From: Stigmatella aurantiaca DW4/3-1
GTDB taxonomy: Bacteria > Myxococcota > Myxococcia > Myxococcales > Myxococcaceae
Direction of reading: 5' to 3'
Assembly (NCBI RefSeq): GCF_000165485.1
Contig: NC_014623.1
Location: 3,677,501-3,741,500, forward strand
Length of the DNA stretch: 64,000 nt
The position numbers were made by a program, and so were the translations under genes. The notes under the pieces were generated by a model. That model did not search any database. It was given only the letters and a program-made list of their open reading frames with translations, and was not told the DNA's origin. Positions 22,231 to 31,100 of this stretch are shown in pieces (position 1 is the stretch's first letter; the number at the start of each line of letters is the position of its first letter).

Positions 22231-25200
22231 GTGTCCGCCACCGAGTCCTCCTGGGTCCAGCGCCTCTGGCCCGCGGCGATCTTCCAATTCGCCCTCATCG
22301 CGGGTGTGACGCAGCTCAAGACGGCTGCCAACGCCCTGGTGTTGTCGCGCTTCGAGTCCCAGGCGCTGCCCTACCTGTACCTGGTGGGCGCGCTCATCAC
22401 CGCCGTGCTGACGGTGCTGCCCCGCTCGCGTCCGGATGCGCCCACCGAGTCCCCGGGGCTCATCACCGTGATGGGCAGCATCCTCGCGATGGGGCTGGCC
22501 GCCGGGGTGTCCGCGGGCCAGCGGTTGCCCGCGCTCGCGCTCTACCTCTTCGCGGACACCTTCACCACCTTCGTCTCCCTGCGCTTCTGGGGGCGCATGG
22601 CCTCGGCCTTCGACGCGCGGGAGGCCCGGCGCGCCTTCACCATCCTCAATGGCTTCGGCATGGGGGGCGGCATCATCGGCGGGCTGCTGGTGCAGGCCCT
22701 GGCCGTGCGGCTCGGCACCTCGGTGGTGGTGGCCAGCGGCGCGCTGGGGTTGCTGACGGCGGGCCTCGTCTTCCACTTCAACATGGGCGTGGTGCCCGTC
22801 GTCCCGAGGCCCCGGCATGCCTCCTCCACTGCGGCGCCCTGGCTCTACTTCGCCCAGAGCCCCTATGCCCAGGTGCTGGGCGCGCTGGGCATCGCCTTCG
22901 CCGTGCTCTCCTCCTTCGTGGACTACCTGTTCCGTTTGAGGGTGGAAGGCACCCTCAGCGAGGATGGGCTGGCGGCGCTCTTCGGCTCGTTGCAGCTGTG
23001 GATCGGCCTGTTCTGCGTGGCCTTCCAGTTGCTGCTCGCCGAGCGGCTGCTGGGGCGGTTGGGGCTGCTGCGCTACCTGGCGCTGGTGCCCCTGGTGCTC
23101 GCGCCCCTGGCCATCGCCACGCTCGCCACGCCCCTGCTGTGGCCCGTCCACCTGCTGCGGTTGGTGGAGACGGCGGTGAACTACTCCATTCTCCCGGTGG
23201 GCATCCAGCTGCTCTATGCGGCGGTGTCGGACGAGCAGCGCGAGGCGGTCCGCAGCGCGGTGGATGGCCTGCTGCGCAAGGCGGGCGTGGTGCTCGCGGG
23301 CCTGCTGCTCATCGGCGCCGGCCGGACCGCCACGGGGGCCACCATGGCGGTGGCGGTGGTGGGGCTGTGCATCGCGCTCGTCGTGCTCCTGTTCCGCCTC
23401 AAGCCCGCCTATGTGGAGGCGCTCGAGGAGCGGGTCGGGGCCTCCGTGGAAGACGAGGTGGAGGTGGGCGGCGAGACGCAGAAGCTCCTGGTGGAGGCGC
23501 TCGGGGCCAGCGCGCCGGAGCGTGTCCTGCGCGCGGTGGACATGCTGGCCCAGGCCGAGGTGCCGCTCCGGGTCCACCTGCCCGCGCTCCTGAGCCACTC
23601 GAACGAGCGGGTGGTGGAGCGGGGCGTGGAGCTGGCGCTGGAACTGGGCGCGCACGAGATGTCCCCGACCCTGGAGCGGCTGGTGGAGGAGGGGCCCCGG
23701 CGCCCAAGGGATCAGGCCGTGTGGGCCTTGGCGCGCCTGTCCCCTGCGCGGGCCGAGCGGCTGCTCCCGTCGCTGCTGGAGCACCCGGACATTGGGCTGC
23801 GCTGCGCGGCCATCGGCGCGATGATCCACTCGCAGGGCCACAGCGCGGCACTGGCCGCGCTCAGCGCCTTGCTGGCCCGGGGAGCCCAGGCCCCGGTGGC
23901 CGAGCGGCGGGAGGTGGCCCGGCTGCTGGGGCGGTTGAAGGACGCGCGGTTCGCCTCGCCCCTGGCGCAATACCTCTCGGACGCGGACTCCTCCGTGCGC
24001 CGGGTGGCCATCGACGCGGCGGGCGTGGGGCAATACCTGGAGCTGGCCCCCCGGTTGCTGTTGTTCCTGACCTGGCGCGAGGAGCGGAAGGACGCGCGCG
24101 AGGCCCTCTCGGCGCTTGGGGACCGGGTCATGCCCCTGCTGGAGGTGACGCTCAACAACCGCGCCGCGCCCGTGGCCATGCGGCTGCAACTGACGCGCGT
24201 CATGCGCAGCATCGCCACGTCCGATGCGCTCCACGCGTTCCTCTTCTCCAACGTGCGAGACGATGCCTTCTTGCAGTTCCGCATCGGCTCGGCGATGTCC
24301 CGCCTGCGAGACGAGCACCCAGAGTTCCCGGTGGACGTGGAGCGGGTGCGCGAGGCCCTGGGGCGGCGGCGGGACGTGTACCGCGAGTACGTGGAGGCGT
24401 TCCGGGACCTGCGCGCGGCGCTGGGAGATGGCTCGCTGCTCACCCGGGCCGTGGGGGACCGGCTGGATCAGGCGCTGGAGCTGTCCTTCTTCCTGCTGGG
24501 GCTGCTCCACCCGCCTCAGGTGATGCGGCGGGTGCACCAGCTCCTGGTGGGCAAGGATCCGCGCCGCCGGGCCTACGCGCTGGAGTTGCTGGACAACGTC
24601 GTCGCGGAGGAAGACCGCGAATTGGTGCTGGAGCAGGTGGAGGCCCATCACCGGGATCTGCCCCTGGGGGCCGCGGGGCGGCTGGAGTCCCACCTGGAGG
24701 TGCTCATCCAGAGTGAGGACAGCGTGCTGCGCGCGTGTGCGCGCCATGTGGCCCAGCGCCAGGGCTCGCTGGTGGTGCCGTCCGCGCAGGAGAGTGACAT
24801 GAGTGAAGTGACGGTTCAGAAGATGTTCGCTCTGGAAGGCGTCAGCGTCTTCTCCCAGAGCGACGTGGACGACATCGCGGCGGTGGCGGCGGTGGCGCGC
24901 GAGGTCCGCTTCCGGGCGGGCGAGCGCATCTTCAACCAGGGGGATCCGGGCGACGCCCTCTACGTCATCGTCGAGGGCGCGGTGGACCACTTCCACGATG
25001 GGGAGCACGTGCTGCGGCAGCACTCCAAGGAGACCTTCGGCGACGTGAGCTTGCTGGATGGGGCCCCGCGCCCCACTGACGTTGTCGCGGTGGAGGACAC
25101 CCGGGTGCTCGTCATCGACCGGCGCGACTTCTTGGATCTGCTGGCGGACCGTCCCGAGCTGCTCACGGGCTTCTTCCGCGCGGTGAGCCAGCAACTGCGG

Positions 25201-25284
25201 CAGTTCGTCGAGGCGGAAGCGCCCCGGCCCGAGATCCTCGCCAGCTCCCCGTTGCCCGAGCCCGTGGCCCTCAAGAAGGCCTGA
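22231..25284 (+). CDS. Transporter-HEAT repeat-cyclic-nucleotide-binding fusion protein
   Basis: A protein of about 1017 residues in three parts. Residues about 1-400 form 10-12 membrane helices of an MFS or nucleotide-exchange-transporter type. Residues about 410-840 are Ala/Leu/Arg-rich HEAT-like repeats (RRPRDQAVWALARLSPARAE). Residues about 860-990 are a cNMP-binding domain with GERIFNQGDPGDALYVIVEG and KETFGDVSLLDGAPRPTDVVA, the phosphate-binding cassette with Arg/Pro-Thr. I prefer the GTG at 22231 over a TTG at 22201; neither has a clear ribosome site. The likely job is transport or signalling controlled by cyclic nucleotides; the ligand is unknown. Divergent from RDD. Confidence 0.8.
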   Translation: MSATESSWVQRLWPAAIFQFALIAGVTQLKTAANALVLSRFESQALPYLYLVGALITAVLTVLPRSRPDAPTESPGLITVMGSILAMGLAAGVSAGQRLPALALYLFADTFTTFVSLRFWGRMASAFDAREARRAFTILNGFGMGGGIIGGLLVQALAVRLGTSVVVASGALGLLTAGLVFHFNMGVVPVVPRPRHASSTAAPWLYFAQSPYAQVLGALGIAFAVLSSFVDYLFRLRVEGTLSEDGLAALFGSLQLWIGLFCVAFQLLLAERLLGRLGLLRYLALVPLVLAPLAIATLATPLLWPVHLLRLVETAVNYSILPVGIQLLYAAVSDEQREAVRSAVDGLLRKAGVVLAGLLLIGAGRTATGATMAVAVVGLCIALVVLLFRLKPAYVEALEERVGASVEDEVEVGGETQKLLVEALGASAPERVLRAVDMLAQAEVPLRVHLPALLSHSNERVVERGVELALELGAHEMSPTLERLVEEGPRRPRDQAVWALARLSPARAERLLPSLLEHPDIGLRCAAIGAMIHSQGHSAALAALSALLARGAQAPVAERREVARLLGRLKDARFASPLAQYLSDADSSVRRVAIDAAGVGQYLELAPRLLLFLTWREERKDAREALSALGDRVMPLLEVTLNNRAAPVAMRLQLTRVMRSIATSDALHAFLFSNVRDDAFLQFRIGSAMSRLRDEHPEFPVDVERVREALGRRRDVYREYVEAFRDLRAALGDGSLLTRAVGDRLDQALELSFFLLGLLHPPQVMRRVHQLLVGKDPRRRAYALELLDNVVAEEDRELVLEQVEAHHRDLPLGAAGRLESHLEVLIQSEDSVLRACARHVAQRQGSLVVPSAQESDMSEVTVQKMFALEGVSVFSQSDVDDIAAVAAVAREVRFRAGERIFNQGDPGDALYVIVEGAVDHFHDGEHVLRQHSKETFGDVSLLDGAPRPTDVVAVEDTRVLVIDRRDFLDLLADRPELLTGFFRAVSQQLRQFVEAEAPRPEILASSPLPEPVALKKA

Positions 25285-25299
25285 GCGGCGCAGGAACGC

Positions 25300-26481
25300 T
25301 CAGGCCGGCCGGGAGGACGGTGCGTCCGGATCCGTGACCGGCAGGAGGGGCGAGGGCGCGGCGAGGGAAGCCTGGTTCGCCGCGAGGAGGTGCGCGGAGG
25401 CCACGGGGATGAGTGGGCGCAGGAAGCACTTCAGCAGGGGCAGCATGGACAGCCCGCGCACGATCGCGAGCCCGGCGAAGGCCCACGGCTGGCGCTCCAC
25501 CTCGGCCGCGGGAGAGAACGCGAAACGGCTCCGCGCCGTCCAGAACCGGGCGTAGCTCTGGAAGAGCTTCCAGCGGAAGCCGGGAACCTGTGTGGTGAGC
25601 ACAGTCCAGAAGCGCAGGAACCAGGGGAGGCGGCCCGAGGTGTCCGTCCAGGCCCGCGCACTCTTGCTTGCGGTGAACACCACCACCCAGTAGGCGCTCC
25701 AGGCGGGCACCAGCACCGCCAGCAGCGTGCGCGTCATGGGCAGGGGCAGCGTGAGCAGGAAGAGCACGGGGGTGCCCAGCAGGATGGCGACGAAGGAGCG
25801 CCAGCGGTGGCGCGCCTCCTTGAGGAGCCAGCGCACGTTGAGGCGGATGCGCGGGGTGAGGGGGCCATCCTCCGGCTCGAGGTGCGTCAGCAAGCTGGCA
25901 TCCCGGGCAATGGCGTCGTGGAAATCCCGCGAGAGCGCGACGACCACCCACTGGGCGATCTGCATGGCGGCGAACAGCGCCGCCCAGAACTTGAGCGAGG
26001 TGGCATCCGAGAGGTTTTCGGGCTCCAGCTCGAACTTCACTGCTCGCGGGGAATCCTTTTCTTTCGCGGGGGAGTCCTCCTCGGACGTCTCCACGCGCAC
26101 TTCATTGGAAGACAGGGTGATGCGCACCGGGGGCTCTTTGCGCGAGGAGACAGCGCCTCTCCGGGAGGAGCGATCCGCTGCCTGGGTGCCTCCGTCCATG
26201 AGGGTCCACCCCAGCACGAGGACGGCCACCGCCTGGAGGATGGCCACCCACAGGTAGCGCCGCCGGGCCGCCTTATCCGCGAAGAGGGCCCGGAGCAGGT
26301 GATACGGCAAGCACAAGCCGTGGAAGAACGCGTGGATGGGATGCTTGGGGCTCGGAAGGGTCCGGTGCTGGAACGTCGCGCCACTGCGTACATCTTCCCA
26401 CGCGGGGAGATGCTCCAGGCCGCCGGGCCGGGGCGGTGGCGGCTTCGCCGCCGCGGAGTCCTGAGGGTTCCACTCAGACAC
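25300..26481 (-). CDS. Multi-pass membrane protein of unknown function
   Basis: A 393-residue protein that I do not recognise. It has a Pro-rich N-terminus, one membrane helix near residue 85 (YLWVAILQAVAVLVLGW), a charged soluble segment, and three further hydrophobic stretches (around 175, 240-275 and 345). The GTG at 26481 is the best start; the frame runs open further upstream but overlaps the divergent nucleotidase gene. Its stop lies 15 bases from the end of the fusion transporter gene (convergent). Confidence 0.7.
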   Translation of the reverse strand: MSEWNPQDSAAAKPPPPRPGGLEHLPAWEDVRSGATFQHRTLPSPKHPIHAFFHGLCLPYHLLRALFADKAARRRYLWVAILQAVAVLVLGWTLMDGGTQAADRSSRRGAVSSRKEPPVRITLSSNEVRVETSEEDSPAKEKDSPRAVKFELEPENLSDATSLKFWAALFAAMQIAQWVVVALSRDFHDAIARDASLLTHLEPEDGPLTPRIRLNVRWLLKEARHRWRSFVAILLGTPVLFLLTLPLPMTRTLLAVLVPAWSAYWVVVFTASKSARAWTDTSGRLPWFLRFWTVLTTQVPGFRWKLFQSYARFWTARSRFAFSPAAEVERQPWAFAGLAIVRGLSMLPLLKCFLRPLIPVASAHLLAANQASLAAPSPLLPVTDPDAPSSRPA

Positions 26482-26556
26482 GGCCTCAAGGTAGCACAGA
26501 CCCCAGGACGCATTCGGAACCTGTCTGGTTGCCTGATTTATGGTAGACGCGCGCTC

Positions 26557-28167
26557 GTGAGCCCGATCTCTTTCCGAGCCTTCGTCCCAGAGTCCTCTTC
26601 GTCCTCTTCCTTGCGGCGCCGCGCCCCGGGAGCCCTGGCGCTCGCGCTCCTGGGCGGACTTGCCGCCTGCGAGAAGCCCACGCCGCCGCCCCCGCCCGTC
26701 CAGGCGCCGAAGGATGCGGCCCCTGCGGCCCCGGTGGTGCCTCCAGAAGTGACGCTCCTCGTGACGGGCGGTGTGGGCGGTCAGCTGCTGCCCGTGGGTG
26801 AGGGAGAGCAGCTCAAGGGCGGTGCGGCGGAGATCCTCGGCCAGTGGGTGGCCGAGGAGAAGCACTGTCCCACCCCGCTGTCGCAGGGGCAGGCCGAGTG
26901 CAAGGATCCCGGCACGCTGGTGCTCTCCACGGGCGACAACTGGAATGGCCCGGCCATCTCCTCCTTCTTCGTGGGCGAGACCACCTCCGCGGTGATGCGG
27001 CGCCTGGGTTACGCCGCCTCCGCGCTGGGCAACCACGAGCTGGACTACGGGCGTGAGCAGTTCACCAAGAATGTCGCCATCGGCGGCTTCCCGTTCCTGG
27101 CGGCCAACCTGAAGGTGAAGGATGCGGCGCTGGCCAAGGACTTCCAGGTGCCGGCCTTCCAGGTGTTCGAGCGGCGTGGCCTGAAGGTGGGCGTGGTGGG
27201 CCTGGCCTCCGGCAAGACCGTGACGGCCGCGATGGCGGGCCGGGCCGATGGCCTGGAGCTCATCGGCTACGAGGAGGCGCTCACGGGCGCCATTCCCCAG
27301 GCCCAGTCGGCGGGCGCCGACGTGCTGGTGGTGGTGGCGGATGCCTGCCCCTCCGAGCTCAAGCCCCTCGTCGAGAAGCACGCGGACTGGAAGCTGACGC
27401 TGGTGGTGGGCGGCGGCCGGTGCGCCCAGCCGTTCGAGACGGCGAAGGTGGGCGAGACGTCGATCGTGTCCATCAGCCGCGGGCTCGACAAGTACCTGCG
27501 CGCCCACGTCACCTTCGATCCGAAGAAGCCCGCCGGGCAGAAGGTCACCGCGCTGGACACGAAGCTCATCGCGGTGCCCGCCGGTGCGGGCGCCCCGGCC
27601 CCGGATTCCCAGACGGCGCAGATCATCAACGGCTTCAAGGAGCAGCTCGATCAGCGGCTCGGTGAGCAGATCGGCTTCACCAAGAAGGGGCTCAAGCAGG
27701 ACTCGAAGGAGATGGTGCGCTGGATCACCGGCTCGATGCGCGAGATCCTCGGCACCGACGCGGTGGTCATCAACCGCAAGGGCCTCCGGCAGGAGCTGCC
27801 CGCGGGCCCCATCACCCTGGGCAGCATCTACTCGGTGTTGCCGTTCGAGAACTCGCTGCTGATCACGAAGATCAAGGGCGCGGATCTGGCCAAGGAGCTG
27901 GCCAACCCCGAGGCGCTCATCTCGGGCTTCACGGCGGCCGGGAAGAACAAGTTCAAGGACAGCAAGGGCAAGGCGCTGGACCCCAAGAAGGAGTACGCGG
28001 TGGCCACCATCGAGTACCTGTATTTCGGGGGCGATGGCTTCGGGTTCGAGAAGCTCGATGCGGAGCCGACCGAGACGGGCATGGCGTGGCAGACGCCGGT
28101 CATCGACTGGACGAAGAAGCAGGGCTTCACCGAGGCCAAGCCGCTCGAGAAGTCACTGCCGAAGTAG
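26557..28167 (+). CDS. 5'-nucleotidase/2',3'-cyclic phosphodiesterase-family lipoprotein
   Basis: A 536-residue protein with a lipoprotein signal (LALLGGLAAC at about residue 40) and a Pro-rich spacer. The metallophosphatase domain carries STGDNWNGP (metal ligands Asp and Asn) and ALGNHELDYG, and a later 5'-nucleotidase C-terminal domain has GSIYSVLPFENSL and YLYFGGDGFGFE. Family enzymes release phosphate from nucleotides or UDP-sugars in the periplasm or at the surface. The first Asp-x-His motif is not evident (TGGVGGQL instead), so activity may be altered. GTG at 26557 is chosen to keep the signal peptide. Confidence 0.82.
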   Translation: MSPISFRAFVPESSSSSSLRRRAPGALALALLGGLAACEKPTPPPPPVQAPKDAAPAAPVVPPEVTLLVTGGVGGQLLPVGEGEQLKGGAAEILGQWVAEEKHCPTPLSQGQAECKDPGTLVLSTGDNWNGPAISSFFVGETTSAVMRRLGYAASALGNHELDYGREQFTKNVAIGGFPFLAANLKVKDAALAKDFQVPAFQVFERRGLKVGVVGLASGKTVTAAMAGRADGLELIGYEEALTGAIPQAQSAGADVLVVVADACPSELKPLVEKHADWKLTLVVGGGRCAQPFETAKVGETSIVSISRGLDKYLRAHVTFDPKKPAGQKVTALDTKLIAVPAGAGAPAPDSQTAQIINGFKEQLDQRLGEQIGFTKKGLKQDSKEMVRWITGSMREILGTDAVVINRKGLRQELPAGPITLGSIYSVLPFENSLLITKIKGADLAKELANPEALISGFTAAGKNKFKDSKGKALDPKKEYAVATIEYLYFGGDGFGFEKLDAEPTETGMAWQTPVIDWTKKQGFTEAKPLEKSLPK

Positions 28168-28209
28168 GCCTGCCCGCCCTGGCGGCAATCCAGGCTAGAG
28201 TCCGCGCCC

Positions 28210-29211
28210 ATGGACGTGGCGGAGTTCATCGAGGCGCGGCGCCCCCGGTGGGAGCAGCTGGAGTCCCTGCTCGACAAGGCAGAGGTCGGTGGGCTGCGGC
28301 TGCTCAGCCTGGAGGAGGCGAGATCGCTCGGGAAGATGTACCGGGCGGTCTCCAGCGACTTGCTCTGGGTTCGGGCCCGGAGCGGCTCCGCCGAGGTGAG
28401 TGCCTACCTCAATGATCTGGTGGGCCGTGCCTATGCGCTCACCTACCCGGGCAAACGCCCCCGCCTCGTGGACGTGTGGGCGTTCGTCTCGCATGGCTTC
28501 CCGGCGCTGCTGCGGCGCGAGTGGCGCATGTACATCGCCTCGGTGCTGATGCTGCTGGCGGGGGCCGGTTTCGGCTACCTCGGCATGGTGATGGACCCGG
28601 ACGCCGCGCACTACCTCGTGCCGGAGGAGCACCTGAAGATCGATCCCTCCGAGCGCGCGGCCCAGGAGGCCAGCGGGCAGGGGATGTCGGTGGAAGAGCA
28701 GGCGTACTTCTCCTCGTTCCTGTTCACCCACAACATCCAGGTGGCCTTCCTGGCCTTCGCGTTGGGCATCACCGTGGGCATTGGCACGGCCCTGATGCTC
28801 TTCGTCAACGGGTTGTTCCTCGGGGCGCTCGCGCAGGTGTATGCCGCCAAGGGCCTGGCGGGGTGGTTCTGGGCCTGGATCCTCCCGCACGGGATTCCGG
28901 AGATCACCGCCATTTGCATCGCCGGTGCCGCGGGGCTCGTTATTGCCCGGGGACTGGCGGCGCCCCGGGGGCTGCCCCGTGGGGTGGCCCTGCGCCAGGA
29001 AGCCGTGACGGCGGTGAAGCTGTTGTTCGGCACGCTGGTGCTCTTCGTGCTCGCGGGCATCATCGAAGGCACCGTGTCGCAGATTCACCCGCCCCGGTTG
29101 TCGGTGACCTTCAAGGTGTCCTTTGCCCTGGCCGTGGGCGCGGGGGTCTACGCCTACCTGTGCTCGGACTTCCTCCGGGCCTGGCGGGAGGGTGCCTCCC
29201 CGTCACCATGA
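28210..29211 (+). CDS. SpoIIM-type (stage II sporulation protein M family) membrane protein
   Basis: A 333-residue protein with a soluble N-terminal 95 residues (FIEARRPRWEQLESLLDKA) followed by six or so membrane helices, among them FTHNIQVAFLAFALGITVGIGT and ILPHGIPEITAICIAGAAGL, the conserved HN and PHGxxE motifs of the SpoIIM/DUF95 family. In Bacillus SpoIIM takes part in peptidoglycan remodelling during engulfment; outside Firmicutes these genes often go with RDD and MoxR genes. The stop overlaps the next start (ATGA at 29208), so the two are coupled. Confidence 0.88.
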   Translation: MDVAEFIEARRPRWEQLESLLDKAEVGGLRLLSLEEARSLGKMYRAVSSDLLWVRARSGSAEVSAYLNDLVGRAYALTYPGKRPRLVDVWAFVSHGFPALLRREWRMYIASVLMLLAGAGFGYLGMVMDPDAAHYLVPEEHLKIDPSERAAQEASGQGMSVEEQAYFSSFLFTHNIQVAFLAFALGITVGIGTALMLFVNGLFLGALAQVYAAKGLAGWFWAWILPHGIPEITAICIAGAAGLVIARGLAAPRGLPRGVALRQEAVTAVKLLFGTLVLFVLAGIIEGTVSQIHPPRLSVTFKVSFALAVGAGVYAYLCSDFLRAWREGASPSP

Positions 29212-31100
29212 CGTCCGCTTCCACCAGGCTCCTGGGCGGGAGCGTGCTCGTGGGGCTGCTGTGGGTGAGCCTCCTGGCCCGGGTCTTCACCCACTTCGAT
29301 CCCGGCAGCCAACTGGTGAATGGCTGGAACTCGGATGCCGCCATCGCGGTGCTTCAGTCCAATGACCCGGTCTTCGATGCCTTCCGCCTCTACTATTACG
29401 GGCAGGATCGCATCGGGGCGTGGCCTTGGCTCCTCGCTCAGGGTTGGCGGGCGCTCACCGGCTTCGATTGGACCCCGTACCGGGTCTTCCTGTGGCAGGC
29501 CACCTGGGCCTGCGGGGCCTGCCTCGCGCTGCTGGGGCTGCACCGGCAGGTGGGGTGGGTGCTGGCCGCCAGCTTCGCGGCGCTGATCCTGTTGTCCCCG
29601 CTGTTCCAGGTGCAGCTGTTCGCCCTCAGCCAGCCCTTTGGCTGGCAGCTCACGGCGCTGTTTCTCGCGTGGTGGACGCTCACCCGTCTCCTGGAGGGGC
29701 TCGCCGGGCCTGGCTTTCGCCGGGCCGCCGGAACCTGGGGAAGTGCGGCCACCCTCTTCTCGGTGCTGGCGTGCTGGACGTCCCCCACATCGGGGCCGTT
29801 GTTGCTGGTGTGCTTCGGAGTGCAGGGCGGCTGCGTGGCGCTCGTGAGCCCCCCGGGAGGCGCGCGCTGGCGGTGGCTGGGGGCCGTCCTCCCCGTGGCG
29901 GCGGGCATTGGCTTCGAGGCCTGGGTGCGCCACCTCTTCCACCGCTTCGCCAAGCGCCAGTTCGGGCATGCCTACCGGACGAGCCTGGAGGTGGACACCG
30001 GTTATCTTCTGGAGAACGCGGCCGCGGTGTGGCGCCGGATCCTCGAGGATGCCCTGGGGCCGTTCGTGCTCCTGGGCGGCGCGGTGGGGCTGGGGGCGCT
30101 GGGCTTCCTGCTCTGGCACCTGCGCCGCCGCACCCTGGCAGCCCAGGCCGCGCAGGCCGGGCTGGCGGCCCTCACGGTGGCGTTCGCCACCGCGGCGCTC
30201 GCCAATGCGTGCCTCACCGTGCTCGTGCGCCATGCGCGCCTCAACGAGCATGACATCCGCTACCTCGTGCCCACGCTGGTGCTGGGGGGAATGGCCGCGG
30301 TCTCGGGCGTCTTCTTCCTGCTGGGACAGGTGTCCTTCCTGCGCGCCCGGTTGGGGGCCGTGGCGGCCCTGACCGCCGGGGGCCTCGTCGCGGGCGGCCA
30401 TCTGTTCCTGAGGCCGCGGACCCCCGCGCCGCTCCTGGAGAGGTCCCAGGTGGCGGCGGACGCGGTCGTCTCCCGTGCCGCCGGCACGGTGCTGCTGGGC
30501 GGTTATTGGGACACGTACTTGGTGGGCGCGCTCGATCCCGCGCACCGGTTGCCGGTCCTCGCGGTCGATGGGGACTACCAGCGCACGCCCTTCTGGGTGC
30601 CCCGGGTGCGCGAGGCCCAGGAGGTGCTGGTCTCCTTCGCCGGAGAGCGGTGGGCCGGGACCGCCGATCAGCCCAACCCATGGCTCTTGCAGTTCGGGGC
30701 GCCGTTCCAGCTCGCCGAGGCCCGCTGGGCCGTCCTTCCGCCGTTCCAGTTCGCGCGCTACCGCAGCATGCGCGCGCACACCCTGCCGGTGCAGCTCGAC
30801 CCGGAGCGGGGCTTCGCCCCTTGCGAACCCGGGGCCTCGCTCACCGTGCGGTTCGAGCAGCCCGTTGAACAAGGCGTGCTCCTGGTGGGCACCCGGACCT
30901 CCGCCACGGGGGTCGAGGTGGAGGCGCCCGGCGCGGCGGAGGCGCGGCTGGAGGGCTTGCCCAGCCTGTGGGTGGTGCACCTGTCCGCTGGCGAGCAGCC
31001 GCTGCGGCAGGTGACGTTGCGGCAGCGCGCTGGGCAAGCCTCCGAGCAATGCTGGTTTGGCGGGGTGGCCCTCGTGGCCGACAATCAGAAGATGCGCTGA
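29208..31100 (+). CDS. Large polytopic membrane protein, possibly glycosyltransferase-like
   Basis: A 630-residue protein with about ten hydrophobic helices between residues 10 and 410 and a soluble C-terminal domain of about 200 residues. The first extracytoplasmic loop has NGWNSDAAIAVL and YYYGQDRIGAWPW, where Asp/Glu residues sit in the same place as in GT39/GT83-like lipid-linked sugar transferases. I therefore suggest a GT-C fold, without family certainty. Start ATG at 29208 overlaps the SpoIIM stop. It ends 16 bases inside the convergent oxidoreductase gene. Confidence 0.6.
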   Translation: MTSASTRLLGGSVLVGLLWVSLLARVFTHFDPGSQLVNGWNSDAAIAVLQSNDPVFDAFRLYYYGQDRIGAWPWLLAQGWRALTGFDWTPYRVFLWQATWACGACLALLGLHRQVGWVLAASFAALILLSPLFQVQLFALSQPFGWQLTALFLAWWTLTRLLEGLAGPGFRRAAGTWGSAATLFSVLACWTSPTSGPLLLVCFGVQGGCVALVSPPGGARWRWLGAVLPVAAGIGFEAWVRHLFHRFAKRQFGHAYRTSLEVDTGYLLENAAAVWRRILEDALGPFVLLGGAVGLGALGFLLWHLRRRTLAAQAAQAGLAALTVAFATAALANACLTVLVRHARLNEHDIRYLVPTLVLGGMAAVSGVFFLLGQVSFLRARLGAVAALTAGGLVAGGHLFLRPRTPAPLLERSQVAADAVVSRAAGTVLLGGYWDTYLVGALDPAHRLPVLAVDGDYQRTPFWVPRVREAQEVLVSFAGERWAGTADQPNPWLLQFGAPFQLAEARWAVLPPFQFARYRSMRAHTLPVQLDPERGFAPCEPGASLTVRFEQPVEQGVLLVGTRTSATGVEVEAPGAAEARLEGLPSLWVVHLSAGEQPLRQVTLRQRAGQASEQCWFGGVALVADNQKMR

